This document shows, piece by piece, positions 26,250-35,269 of a stretch of 64,000 bases of DNA. A program made the translations under genes and the position numbers. The stretch is taken from the NCBI GenBank assembly GCA_016708345.1, contig JADJFX010000043.1, forward strand, positions 62,001 to 126,000, given 5' to 3'. Numbering within the stretch: the stretch's first letter is position 1; the number at the start of each line of letters is the position of its first letter. Origin of the DNA: Candidatus Rhodoferax bjergmarkensis (GTDB lineage: Bacteria; Pseudomonadota; Gammaproteobacteria; Burkholderiales; Burkholderiaceae_C). The notes beneath the pieces are model-generated. The model saw only the letters and a list, made by a program, of their open reading frames with translations, was not told where the DNA came from and made no database searches.

Positions 26250-26875
26250 GGGGCCTCCTCGACCAATACGTATTCAGGGAGGTCATTGCCCCCCACCTCA
26301 AGCGCCTGCGCTGACGCCTCATCCTGCACCGGGCTTGCCTCGTCACCCGGAGCCTCGCCGAACAGAAACGACAATTCAAACAAACCATCAGCTCTGCGCG
26401 ACATTGCAATCTCAAACAACTTTTTCTCCTTGAACTTCGCCTCATCGGTGCCTGACAAAGCCAGCGCAAACCGCATGCGGCCATCCAGCGTAAACATGGA
26501 CAGTTGCCCATGGCTCACACTCAAGGTGTGGCGGTCAAAATACACAGGGCAGTTGTCTGCGAAACGCAGCAAAGGCAAGGGTTTGTCGCCCAAGCGCGCC
26601 AGGCAAAAGGGGCTTTTGGGGCTTTGGTACACCAACCGGCTGGTGCGCGACACCGAGTAAATGGCATTGCACACCATTTGCGAGCCCAACTCAGGAAAAC
26701 GTTCACGCAAGCTGCGGTACATGAGGTGGTGCAGCGCCACCCGGTTCCACACCTTGGTTTGCACCACCACAGGCGCCAACACATTGCACACCTTGGCAAA
26801 AGCATTTTGCAGCGCCAGCAAGCGCCCCAGTTGCTCGGGCGTTGCATTGAGCGGAATGCGCAGCATGTGTTTCAT
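26246..26875 (-). CDS. TnpB-derived protein lacking the RuvC nuclease domain
   Basis: This 209-residue protein looks like the N-terminal half of an IS605-type TnpB/OrfB. LRIPLNATPEQLGRLLALQ is the usual TnpB opening. Then come FAKVCNVLA, an alpha-helical part with LRERFPELGSQM and CNAIYSV, and a beta part PVYFDRHTLSVSHGQLSMF...TLDGRMRF ending FELSFLFGE. In TnpB the RuvC-I motif (DxG) follows directly; here a 40-residue acidic tail and a stop replace it, so no RuvC or zinc-finger part is present. The start and stop are clean, the gene overlaps the ABC ATPase gene by 4 nt, and no TnpA is nearby. This points to domestication rather than random decay. The role is unknown; regulation of the secretion operon through DNA or RNA binding is a hypothesis. 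Confidence 0.75.
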   Translation of the reverse strand: MKHMLRIPLNATPEQLGRLLALQNAFAKVCNVLAPVVVQTKVWNRVALHHLMYRSLRERFPELGSQMVCNAIYSVSRTSRLVYQSPKSPFCLARLGDKPLPLLRFADNCPVYFDRHTLSVSHGQLSMFTLDGRMRFALALSGTDEAKFKEKKLFEIAMSRRADGLFELSFLFGEAPGDEASPVQDEASAQALEVGGNDLPEYVLVEEAP

Positions 26876-26920
26876 ATAGGATAAATGTTAACACGCATCC
26901 TATATGAATTACTTCATATA
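26871..26920. promoter_or_regulatory. Inverted repeat over the start codon of the TnpB-derived gene
   Basis: TTCATATAGGAT (26871-26882) is inverted as ATCCTATATGAA (26897-26908), and a third half-site TTCATATA follows at 26913-26920. The first arm contains the ATG at 26875. The layout fits an autoregulatory operator or a structured leader that controls translation of the operon. Confidence 0.6.
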
Positions 26921-27010
26921 AGAGATTTACCCTGCTCTTTAGGGCAAGCAAACTAGCTTTTGCCCCCAAAAAATCAGCCCCTGCAGTGGCAATGTGACAT
27001 AAAACAATTG

Positions 27011-27069
27011 GCTGTTTTAGGCTACACCGCTTATAGAACGTGCGCAAGCAGCTATGATTAACATAGCAA
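27011..27069 (-). repeat. Dispersed palindromic repeat, copy C
   Basis: On the minus strand it reads TTTGCTAT-N7-ATAGCTGCTTGCGCA, then a TATAA spacer and a diverged right arm. It lies in the 260-base gap between the glycosyltransferase-41 gene and the TnpB-derived gene. Confidence 0.7.
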
Positions 27070-27135
27070 AAACCCTTGAAAGCAACGCCGGCTGCGTCAA
27101 ACGTCCGGAAATGGCGTTGGTGTCTTACAACGCCA

Positions 27136-29648
27136 TCAGATCTCCATCGCTTCGGGTGGCAAACCCTTTTCATGGCGCGCAAGCATGGTCGTGAATGCCG
27201 CCTCCAAGTGACGCGCAAAGCGCCCGGCGTTGAACAATGGTGCCGTCTGCCGGTTGCCTGCCAGCTTCGCCCTGATTTCAGCTAGCCGTTCTGGCGCAGT
27301 GGCCAACGCCACCGCCAGCGCTTCATAGGCCACTGGCGTGGGCGCAATCAGCTCTGGCAAACCAACAGCAGCCAGCAAACTCGCTCCCACACGCCCGGCA
27401 AAGGTGCGCCCCGGACAGCTCAGCACAGGAAGCCCGGCCCACAGTGCATCGCTGGCGGTGGTGTGGGCGTTGTAGGGGCTGGTGTCCAAAAACAAGTCGG
27501 CTTGACGGTGTCTGGCCAGATGGTCCGGCAGGTCCATTCGTTTGGCAAAGACCAAGCGTGCGGGATCGATGTTGCACCGCGCTGCCTCGGCCCGCAAGTT
27601 AGTGGCCGCCTGCGCGTTGTCTTCCAGCAGCCACAAAACACTTCTAGGCACCTGCTGCAAAATGCGCATCCAGCGCGCAAAGGTATCGGGCATGATTTTG
27701 TAGTTGTTATTGAAACAACAGTACACAAACCCGTCTGAAGGCAAACCCAGCTCTTGCCGAGTGAACACCCTGTCAGAAATCTGTCGCCTGGCGTCATTGA
27801 CCTGGTAGCTGTCTGGCAAATAAACGATTTTTTCGCGGTAATGCTGCTGATCCGAAGGTGGAATCACCACCTTGTCGGCTATCAGATAGTCCATATAGTC
27901 GGCCCCCATGGTGCCGGGGTAGCCGAGGTAGTTCACCTGAATGGGGGCCACCCGCAGGGCAAAGATGCCCGTACGGCTCTCTTTGGTAAAACCTTTCAAG
28001 TCCAGCGCAATATCAATGTGCAGCGATCTGGCCAAAATGGCCACCTCTTTGTCCGTGCAGTGGCGCACAGGGATAAAGCGATCAAACGCGGCGGCGAGCC
28101 GGACCGCCATTGGGTCATGGGTGACCGGTCCGAATGAAAAGGCAAACAGTTCAAACCGATTTTGTCGTGCTTCTCAAACAGTTCGGCCATCAGATAGGCC
28201 GTCGCATGGTTATGAAAGTCAGCTGAAAAATAGCCAATGCGAATCTTGCCGGTGCGCTGGTGCCGGGGCAGTTCTGGCAATGTGGTGGCCGTTGGATACT
28301 TGGCTTGCACCCACGTTTGCGCCGCGCGCCTCTGCACTACCGGGGAGTCGCTGAAAGCCGTGACATAAAACGGCCTCGCCACTCTGCTGCCCTGCGCCAC
28401 TTTGGCACTCAACTGGTCGCAATGGGCTTGCAAACCATGCCAATCGCACACTTTCATTTTTGCATGCAGCCAGGTGCCGGCTAAAAAGTCGAAATCTGGC
28501 TCCATCTTGAGCGCGTGACCAAAGCATTGCAGTGCTTCAAAGGGGCGCTTGAGGTCGGTCAGCAAGTTGCCGCAGTTAATCAGCGCCTCGGTGCATTGCG
28601 GATTGACCCTGAACGCATGCTGGTAGCTTTGCAGCGCCTCATCAAACCGCTCCATCCCATCGAGCGCACTGCCCCGGTTGTTCAGTGCGTCAACAAAATC
28701 AGGCGCAATGGCCAGCGCACGGTCATAACAATCCAACGCCGCCTGCACCTGGTTGAGCGCGCGCAGAGCATTGCCGCGGTTGACATGGGCCTGCGCCAGA
28801 TCCGGCTTGATGGCCAGCGCGAGGTCATAGCTGGCCAGCGCATCATCGGGGCGGTTAAGGTCTGCCAGGGTGTTGCCCCGGTTGACGAATACCTGCGCAA
28901 AGTCAGGGTTGATCCGCAGCGCTTGGTCATACGACTGCAGCGCTTCTTCAAAGCGCCCCAACTCGCGCAGTGCAAGGCCGCGGTTGTTCAGCGCCTCGGC
29001 ATAGTCGGGCCTGACGCACAAGGCCAGGTTGTAACTTTCCAGCGCCTGCTCAAACCGCTTGAGCTTGCGCAAGGTGTTGCCCCGATTGTTGTGCGCCTCG
29101 GCGTAACGGGGGTTGAGCTGCAGCGCCAGGTCGTAGCTGGCCAGGGCATCTTCAAAACGCTGAAGTTCGCTGAGCACATAACCGCGGTTGCACAGCGCTT
29201 TGGCATAGTTCGGCACGAGGGTGAGCGCCCGGTCAAAGTCTGCCAGCGCAGCTTCCCAGCGCAGCAGGTCGGTCAAAACAAGGCCCCGGTTGTTGAGCGC
29301 ATCGGCAAAATCGGGCGCCATGGCAAGTGCGCGGTCCAGGCTTGCCAGAGCTTCCTCAGGGCGATGGAGCGCGCGCAAAACGTACCCACGGTTGTTGAGC
29401 AGCCCCGCGTGGTCGGGGTTGAGTAGCAAAGCTGCTTCAAACAACTTTAACGCCGCCGCCGGGTCTGATTGCTGTGCGGCCAGCGTGCCCAGCAATTGCA
29501 GCGCCTCAAAATGCCTTGGCTCGGACTGCAAAATCACCCGGTACAACACTGCAGCCTGCTCAAGCTGCCCCGCCTGGTGCAGTTCCAGCGCAGAGCGCAG
29601 CTTGGCGGCGTTGCCTTGCGTGTCGGGGTCTGAGGTGTTGTGGTTCAT
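27136..29648 (-). CDS. TPR-containing O-GlcNAc transferase, SPINDLY type (GT41), frameshifted
   Basis: The N-terminal half (29648 to about 28300) is roughly ten tetratricopeptide repeats with the NNRG...A..DRAL pattern. The C-terminal half is glycosyltransferase family 41: IGYFSADFHNHATAYL, DIALDLKGFT, VNYLGYPGTMGADYMDYLIAD, FVYCCFNNNYKI and TASDALWAGLPVLSCPG. This family moves GlcNAc or another sugar to Ser/Thr of proteins. A single missing base in the T-run at 28160-28163 splits the frame between KHDK and NRFELF; restoring it gives one protein of about 837 residues. It lies between the S-layer gene and its exporter, suggesting glycosylation of the secreted protein. The frameshift is probably a sequence error. 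Confidence 0.88.
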
Positions 29649-29688
29649 GCGCTTGAAAAAAGCATTGTTGACCGCTTTTCTTGGCTGA

Positions 29689-29745
29689 TTTTGCTATTAC
29701 TTAAGTAGCTGCTTGCGCAATATCTACGTGCGCTAGAGCCAGATT
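29689..29745 (+). repeat. Dispersed palindromic repeat, copy D
   Basis: It reads TTTGCTATTA-N4-GTAGCTGCTTGCGCA, then TCTACGTGCGCTAGAGCC. This is the closest copy to copy A, in the gap between the GT41 gene and the SapC remnant. Confidence 0.75.
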
Positions 29746-29786
29746 AGCATGTGAAATTATTAACACAAAGCATCACTCGGACCAAC

Positions 29787-30377
29787 CTAAAAAAACTTCA
29801 GGGTTTCACGCCCTTCCAGGAACGACAGGTCTAGCTCTTTGCCCTTGACGGGCACCGGGGCAGCCGCCATGGCTTGCGCTTGTGCATGGGCATCGGCCAG
29901 CTTGAACAGCATGGGCACATGCTGGGTGGACAGCAGCTGGCAATAGGCGGGCAGCAGGGCCCCCGCGTTGCGCAACTCCAGCAAGGCATCCATTCCCAAC
30001 TGGTTGAGCGCTGCTTCATCAATGCGAAACATCCCCGTGGCAAGCGTTTTTGCCCCGCCATCACCGGGCACCGTGATCGGCCAGGGTTGAATCAAACTGT
30101 GCTTTTGCAGCACGGCACACACCTGCTGGGTGAACTGACGGCCAGCCGCCATGGCCTGCATAAAGTTCACCAGCTCGGCAAGCGCCTTGCCGGGTTGATT
30201 CTGATCATCGTAAAAAAGCTCGCCCTCATGGCTTGAAAGCAGGCCACTGCCTTCATTGAAACAAAGCACATGCTCGCCACGTTCGTTGCTTGCCAGCGCA
30301 AATGGGTACGCGCGGTAAACCGCTGGTATGTACCCGCCAAGCCAGCGACCGTCTCTGGCGACAAAAAGGTTTTTTCC
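29787..30377 (-). pseudogene. 5'-truncated SapC-family gene
   Basis: The frame encodes the middle and C-terminal part of SapC: NLFVARDGRWLGGYIPAVYR, then YPFALASNERGEHVLCFNEG, GLLSSHEGELFYDD and a C-terminal ELDLSFLEG. An in-frame TGA at 30378-30380 cuts it off, and the 70-80 residues that normally precede are absent. The sequence upstream is instead the terminator of the S-layer gene. An internal GTG at 30269 could still start a 160-residue product. SapC was named for S-layer association, which fits the neighbour; function of this remnant is doubtful. Confidence 0.75.
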
Positions 30378-30379
30378 TC

Positions 30380-30417
30380 AAAGAGGCAAAGCACAAACAA
30401 GTCGTGCTTGCCTCTTT
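30380..30417 (-). terminator. Long hairpin after the S-layer gene
   Basis: The arms AAAGAGGCAAGCAC and GTGCTTTGCCTCTTT pair with one bulged base around a nine-base loop. The hairpin lies ten bases past the S-layer stop. The T tract is not immediate (GAGGA6CCT5), so it may act as a terminator or a transcript-stabilising 3' end. Confidence 0.65.
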
Positions 30418-30426
30418 AATGGCTAA

Positions 30427-33400
30427 TTAAACGAAATTAGCAATAGTCAGGGTTGCCCAGCCAGTGTCGGCCAGATCAATGGTACCGACCAAGGTAGCGA
30501 CTGTGTCATCAGCACCAGCGCCATCTACCACCGTGTAGACCTTGGCAACGTTGGTTGCAGCGTAGGTGATGTAAACGTGGTTGGAGGCAACGGCATCGTC
30601 GGTAGCACCGGCATCCAGCAGTACCTTGATAGCGGCCACAGTGTCGTTCTCACCCGCATCCAGAACCGTATCACCGTTACTGACCAGCGCAACGACGTTG
30701 ATCGACTTGTTGGTTGCCACCAAGGTTGTCAAATCACCTTGTGTGGTGATGTCGCCATTCAAACCAACCAAATGGAACATATCCATGCCAAATCCGCCAA
30801 CATTGAAGTTGACGATCACGTCGCTACCAAACGCAGCAGTGTAGACCACCACTTCGTTAGAAGACGCGATTGCAGACGCACCAACGGTTGTACCCAACAC
30901 AATCACGTCATCACCCAATCCAGGGGTACACGGTGTTGTCGCTGGTTGACGAACTGTTGACACCAGTCAGATTTCCAACCAAGTCATTGGCCAAAGCCGC
31001 TGTGTAGTCTTGACCTGCTGCAAAGCCGGCGATTGTGACATCCATTGCGGCCTTCAGCGCAGTACCGTCTGCGTGTGCAGTTCCATTGGCTGTGTTGAAG
31101 GCAGTAACAATGGTGGAAGTCAGGCTCGCGGCAGTCGGTGATGTCAAGGCAACACCCAAGTCGGCAGCCACACGAGCGCCATCGGTCAACGCAGTGATAA
31201 CCAAGGTGTTGGCTGGGCCGTCTTGTGCGACGATCAGCTTGCTCAAAACGGAATCATTATTGATAGCCGATTTGATGGCTTGGTTAACTTGCAAATCATT
31301 GCTCTTGTAGCTGGTGTTAGCCACGGTAGCGGAAGCTGTCAAACCACGGAAAGTCACTGTGGTGGTTGTGCCATACAAAGCGTAAGAAGTGTTGGCGCTG
31401 GAAACCGGATCCTTGCTATCCCGTGCCAAGTGCAGAGCCGTCGTTTGATCTGCCGTGTTGTACACCCAACGTGCATTTGAATTGGCAGCAGTAGTGGCAA
31501 CAAAGGTTTGTTGTGACGAACCCTGTTGTCTGTGTAGATCACGTCATTACCGGCATCACCATTGATGATTTTGTTGCCAGCGCCGGGGGTACGGATGGTG
31601 TCGTTACCAGCATCGCCGTTGATGGTGATATTTGCGTTCAACACTTGGTTGGTGTACCAAGCTTCTGCATTACCCAACAAAGCGTTGTTGCTGCTGTCAA
31701 TCAGGTTAAACGTGATGGCGTCGTTGCCTGCACCACCCGACACGTTGAACGTGAAGTCAGATTGGCCAGACAGCACTGAGCTGCGGCTGGCAGCCACGGC
31801 ACTGTCAACATTCACCACCATGGTGTCGTTGTTGGTTCCGCCGGTGTAGATGAAATTGGCACCAGGAATGTTATGGTTAACATTGCCTGCACCAGCCACA
31901 TCAGCCGTTGGGCTGGAAGCGGTATCCACCAAAGTGATGTACTTGGCGATCGAATCTGTAGTCACATCGGCAGTGAACGCCAACTTGCCAGTCATGGTAG
32001 TGCCGTCAATCAAACGCACATCGGTAAAGCCAGCAGCGCCTGCTGCGCTGTGACCAACGCTGGCACCGGTGGCAGTTCCAATCAAAGCTGTATCGCCATT
32101 TTCAACTGTGCCATTGACAGTCAGGTTGCCGGCATTGGTCACTGTGGTGGTGTAGGCATCTGCAACAGCGCTGCTGGTGGCACCATTGACAATGGTGACT
32201 TCGCGCAGGGCGTTGTTGGTGGATGTGATGGTTTGGAGTTTGCTGTTGTCATGAACAGTGATCTCGAAACGCTCAACACCACGTGAGGTAGAAGTGGTGC
32301 CGACGGACATGCCGCCAACCACCAAATCGCCACCTGTGGAGCCACGGCCCACGTCGTCCAGAACGATGGTGGAGGTGACCAACTCGGTCACAGTGGTAGA
32401 ACCTGTGTCGAAGAACGTGTAGATGTTGGAGTTGTTTGGAACTGCAGCACCGGTGGTGTTCACCCAGCCAGAACCTGTAACGGTGGTAAACACCATGCCA
32501 GCTGCACCGGTCAGGATAATGTCGGTACCAGTGACTGTGTTACCAGACAAGGGGTCGACCACCGAGAAAGTGGAGCCCAAAGCTGCGGTTGCAGCGCCAC
32601 CGGGTGCCAGAGAGGCTTGGAACAAGGCCAACAATGCAGCATAAGTGTCTGCACCTGCAGCTGCTGTTGTATTGCCTGTGGGGTTCAGGTTGATGGACTG
32701 CAACACGCCGTTGACGCCAATTTTGAAGGTGTCGTAGGGGTTGTTCAACAGGGGCTTGGTAGAGTCGGTATTGGCAGCACCGGTGTCGATGACGCGAATG
32801 GTCAGCGTGGAAGTGCCACCGCCGGAATTGCGCAGGGACAACTGGTCAAAGTACACACCAAAGTCCACGTTGCCTGGATCGGTTTCGACCATGGCGATGG
32901 TGACATCTTTTGTTTTTTGGCTGTTGCCGATGCGCACGTCTTCAACGATGACATCGGAACGGCTGTTGTTGGACTCCCAACGTGTCACGCCAGCAGCAGC
33001 GGTAACTTTGTCCATGCTATCAACCGCCACGGAACGCTGTGCATCGATTTGAACGGTCTGGCCGCTCAGCTGGTTGTTGCCGTCTGTGGTAGCACCGGTG
33101 CCATTGGCATCAGAACCAGCGCTTTGGGCACGAATGACCACGGTCTCAATGTTGCTGAGCACGGGGGTGATGGCATTGCCTTGGCTGAGGAAGTCAACAA
33201 TCAGGGTGTCGGTGCCTGCACCACCGTCAAGGCGGTCGCCATCGGTCAAGGTGTTGGCGTTTCCAACGCTACGACCCAGGAAGGTGTCGGCCATTGCTGT
33301 ACCCATCAGGCTGTCGAAGCCGGTGGTCAGGGCAATGGTTTGGCCAGCGCTGGTGTTGATGGCTTCGCCATACTTGTTCATGGAATTGCTGGAATACACG

Positions 33401-33780
33401 TCAGACGCCATGATTTTGGCTTGGTAGGACGTCTTGGCGGTGAGCAAAGCGGCGTCTGTGCCGTTGTAGCTGTAAAGCGCAGTGGCCAGATCCATCATGG
33501 CACCAACGCGGTTGCTGCCAGCTGCTGTCAGGAATGCTTCGGCTTGAGCTTGTGTGAACGCAGGCGACAGGCCCAGGTTAGCCAGCAAGCTGGCAGCCAT
33601 GGTGGCTGTGGAGGTGGTGCTGAAATAAGCCTCAAGTGCAGCCTTGTAGCCAGTCACACCAACGCCTGGTGACTGAATGTACGCCAGATGCTCTCCCAGA
33701 GCCGCGCTGCCGGGTTTTTCGCCAGCCAAAACTGCGTATGCATTCAGAACAATAGATTTAAAACCGATAGTGATAGCCAT
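30427..33780 (-). CDS. RsaA-like S-layer / RTX-type secreted protein (two frameshifts)
   Basis: This is a protein of about 1117 residues without an N-terminal signal peptide, very rich in Thr, Ala, Asn, Gly and Val, and almost free of Cys. Its N-terminal helical part resembles Caulobacter RsaA, followed by TTGFDSLMGTAMADTFLG and DRLDGGAGTDTL. Glycine/Asp-rich RTX nonapeptides (GGAGNDAI; NGDAGNDTI; NGDAGNDVI) lie near residues 690-755 and bind calcium. The C-terminal 80 residues would be the type I secretion signal. The frame breaks at 31521-31523 (one base missing) and 30923-30926 (one extra); together they restore the reading length. AAAGGG precedes the ATG at 33780. Confidence 0.85.
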
Positions 33781-33873
33781 GTAGATACCCTTTAAAAAGA
33801 AAAAATAGATCCTAACCCTTGTAACCACGTGGTAGGTCTAGGCCAGAGTCTAACCGCGGCGCTCCACTTTTCA

Positions 33874-33889
33874 TGTGATTGCAGTCACA
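33874..33889. promoter_or_regulatory. Perfect CRP-type site upstream of the S-layer gene
   Basis: TGTGATTGCAGTCACA has two perfect half-sites (TGTGA-N6-TCACA) 94 bases upstream of the S-layer start codon. This is a suitable position for activation by the CRP-family protein encoded at 38654. Confidence 0.6.
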
Positions 33890-33925
33890 AGTAGACAGGT
33901 TTTATGGGCTGTGGGTGTAGTTTTT

Positions 33926-35269
33926 TTACCAGTTTGACCTGAAACCGAGCGTCATCACGCGGTTTTTCAACTCGAACAGGGGCAGATTGGCGCGCTGGTC
34001 GAGCCACTCAAAACCAACATAGGGGCTCAGCTCCTGCACTCGCCAGCGGTACTCAGCGCGGTAAGCGTAGCGCAGCATGTTGCGCGGGGCGTTGTTGTCC
34101 AGCAGCGTGCTGTAGCCACTTTGATCCTGCCGGTGGGCCACCTCCCAATCGAGCGCGAGGGCAGCCGCCCCCATGGGACTGAGCTTGCTGACCCGCAATA
34201 TCGATTGCCGCTGCACACCGCCGGGTCGTGCGGGGTCCAGCGGCTGGTCTTCACCCGCACGCAGCTGCACTTGCAAGCCCCAGCCAGGGCAATTGGTGTG
34301 GCTCAGCAGGCCTAAATAACGCCCGTTCGACACCGGGCTGGTCGGATAAACGGTGTGCAGGGCATCGAGACCCAAGCGCTGGCGGCAGTTTGCGCTGGTA
34401 CCGAGGGCAAAATCAAAGCCCATACCCCATTGGGTTTGCTGCAAGATGGTGTCTCCTGAGCGTAACAATGACTGGCGCTGGCCAAGTACATAAGGGCCTT
34501 GGTTGCCTTGGCTGCTGCGCTCCAGCAGCACGCTCCATTGCCCTTGGTCTGCGACTGGAAGGTTTGGGGTGGAGCGGTAGCTGGCCCCCACACCGTAACG
34601 CCATTGGGTACCGCTGCTGGCGGCCAGCACCCCATCCAGACTGACATCCGTGCGCAAAAAAGAGCCAGCTCGGGCGCGCTGCTCTTCATCCAGCTCTACG
34701 GGCAGGCCACCATCTGGCGTGGTGAGTGTGAACTGGGTGTGGTAGGTGCTGCCCAGCACGTTGTTGTCAACCCCTGTGGCCAAACCGATGGTGCCACGCT
34801 GATGGCGGACAGGCAAATGAGGTGCCGGTCTCTGCTCCAGCGCAGCAATTTGTTTGCGTGCGTCGCTGTCCAATCCGGGGTTGAGCAGCAGGCTTTTGAG
34901 TAGCTCCACGGCGGATTCGTGGTCACCGATGCCCTCCAGGGCAATGGCATATTCGAGCTGGCTGGGCCAATGGTCTGGGCGGTACATGAGCGCCCCCTCC
35001 AGCGGGTCAATGGCTTCGTCATAGCGACCCATCTTGTTTAGCAATTGCCCAAGTGCATATAAAAACGGGGCTTGTTTATGGCAACTGGCTTCCTGGCTGC
35101 GCAAAGTGGACAGCGTCACATCTGGACTGGCGTCTGGCAGGGTCTGCACATTGCAGCTTGTTTCTGCCCGCACTGACAGCGCACAGCAGCACAGCAACAA
35201 TCCAATTGGCCAGCTTTTTGACCAATGGCGTTGAGGCTTGGCGCATGGCTCAGGGCGGCTATTCAACAC
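33926..35269 (-). CDS. Outer-membrane TPR/beta-barrel protein (SLAM-like layout)
   Basis: This is a protein of about 447 residues with a signal peptide (SWPIGLLLCCCALSVRAETSC). A short TPR region follows (ALGQLLNKMGRYDEAIDPLE; YAIALEGIGDHESAVELL), then a beta-barrel of about 290 residues (GTIGLATGVDNNVLGSTY onward) ending MTLGFRSNW, a BAM-type C-terminus. This TPR-plus-barrel layout is shared with surface-lipoprotein assembly modulators. The likely start is a GTG at 35269 or 35275, overlapping the end of the CHASE2 gene. As the last gene of the FecR-CHASE2 operon, just upstream of the S-layer gene, it may help S-layer anchoring; this is inference. Confidence 0.72.
   Translation of the reverse strand: MLNSRPEPCAKPQRHWSKSWPIGLLLCCCALSVRAETSCNVQTLPDASPDVTLSTLRSQEASCHKQAPFLYALGQLLNKMGRYDEAIDPLEGALMYRPDHWPSQLEYAIALEGIGDHESAVELLKSLLLNPGLDSDARKQIAALEQRPAPHLPVRHQRGTIGLATGVDNNVLGSTYHTQFTLTTPDGGLPVELDEEQRARAGSFLRTDVSLDGVLAASSGTQWRYGVGASYRSTPNLPVADQGQWSVLLERSSQGNQGPYVLGQRQSLLRSGDTILQQTQWGMGFDFALGTSANCRQRLGLDALHTVYPTSPVSNGRYLGLLSHTNCPGWGLQVQLRAGEDQPLDPARPGGVQRQSILRVSKLSPMGAAALALDWEVAHRQDQSGYSTLLDNNAPRNMLRYAYRAEYRWRVQELSPYVGFEWLDQRANLPLFELKNRVMTLGFRSNW

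Noticed and set aside
26246..26875. An intact IS200/IS605 insertion sequence
   Set aside because: There is no TnpA, no RuvC or zinc-finger part of TnpB and no subterminal hairpin ends, and the gene overlaps the exporter gene by 4 nt.
28500..29450. Regular about 102-base periodicity resembling a tandem repeat or array
   Set aside because: The period equals 34 codons and comes from the TPR repeats of the GT41 protein; there are no identical repeats with unique spacers, so it is not a CRISPR array.
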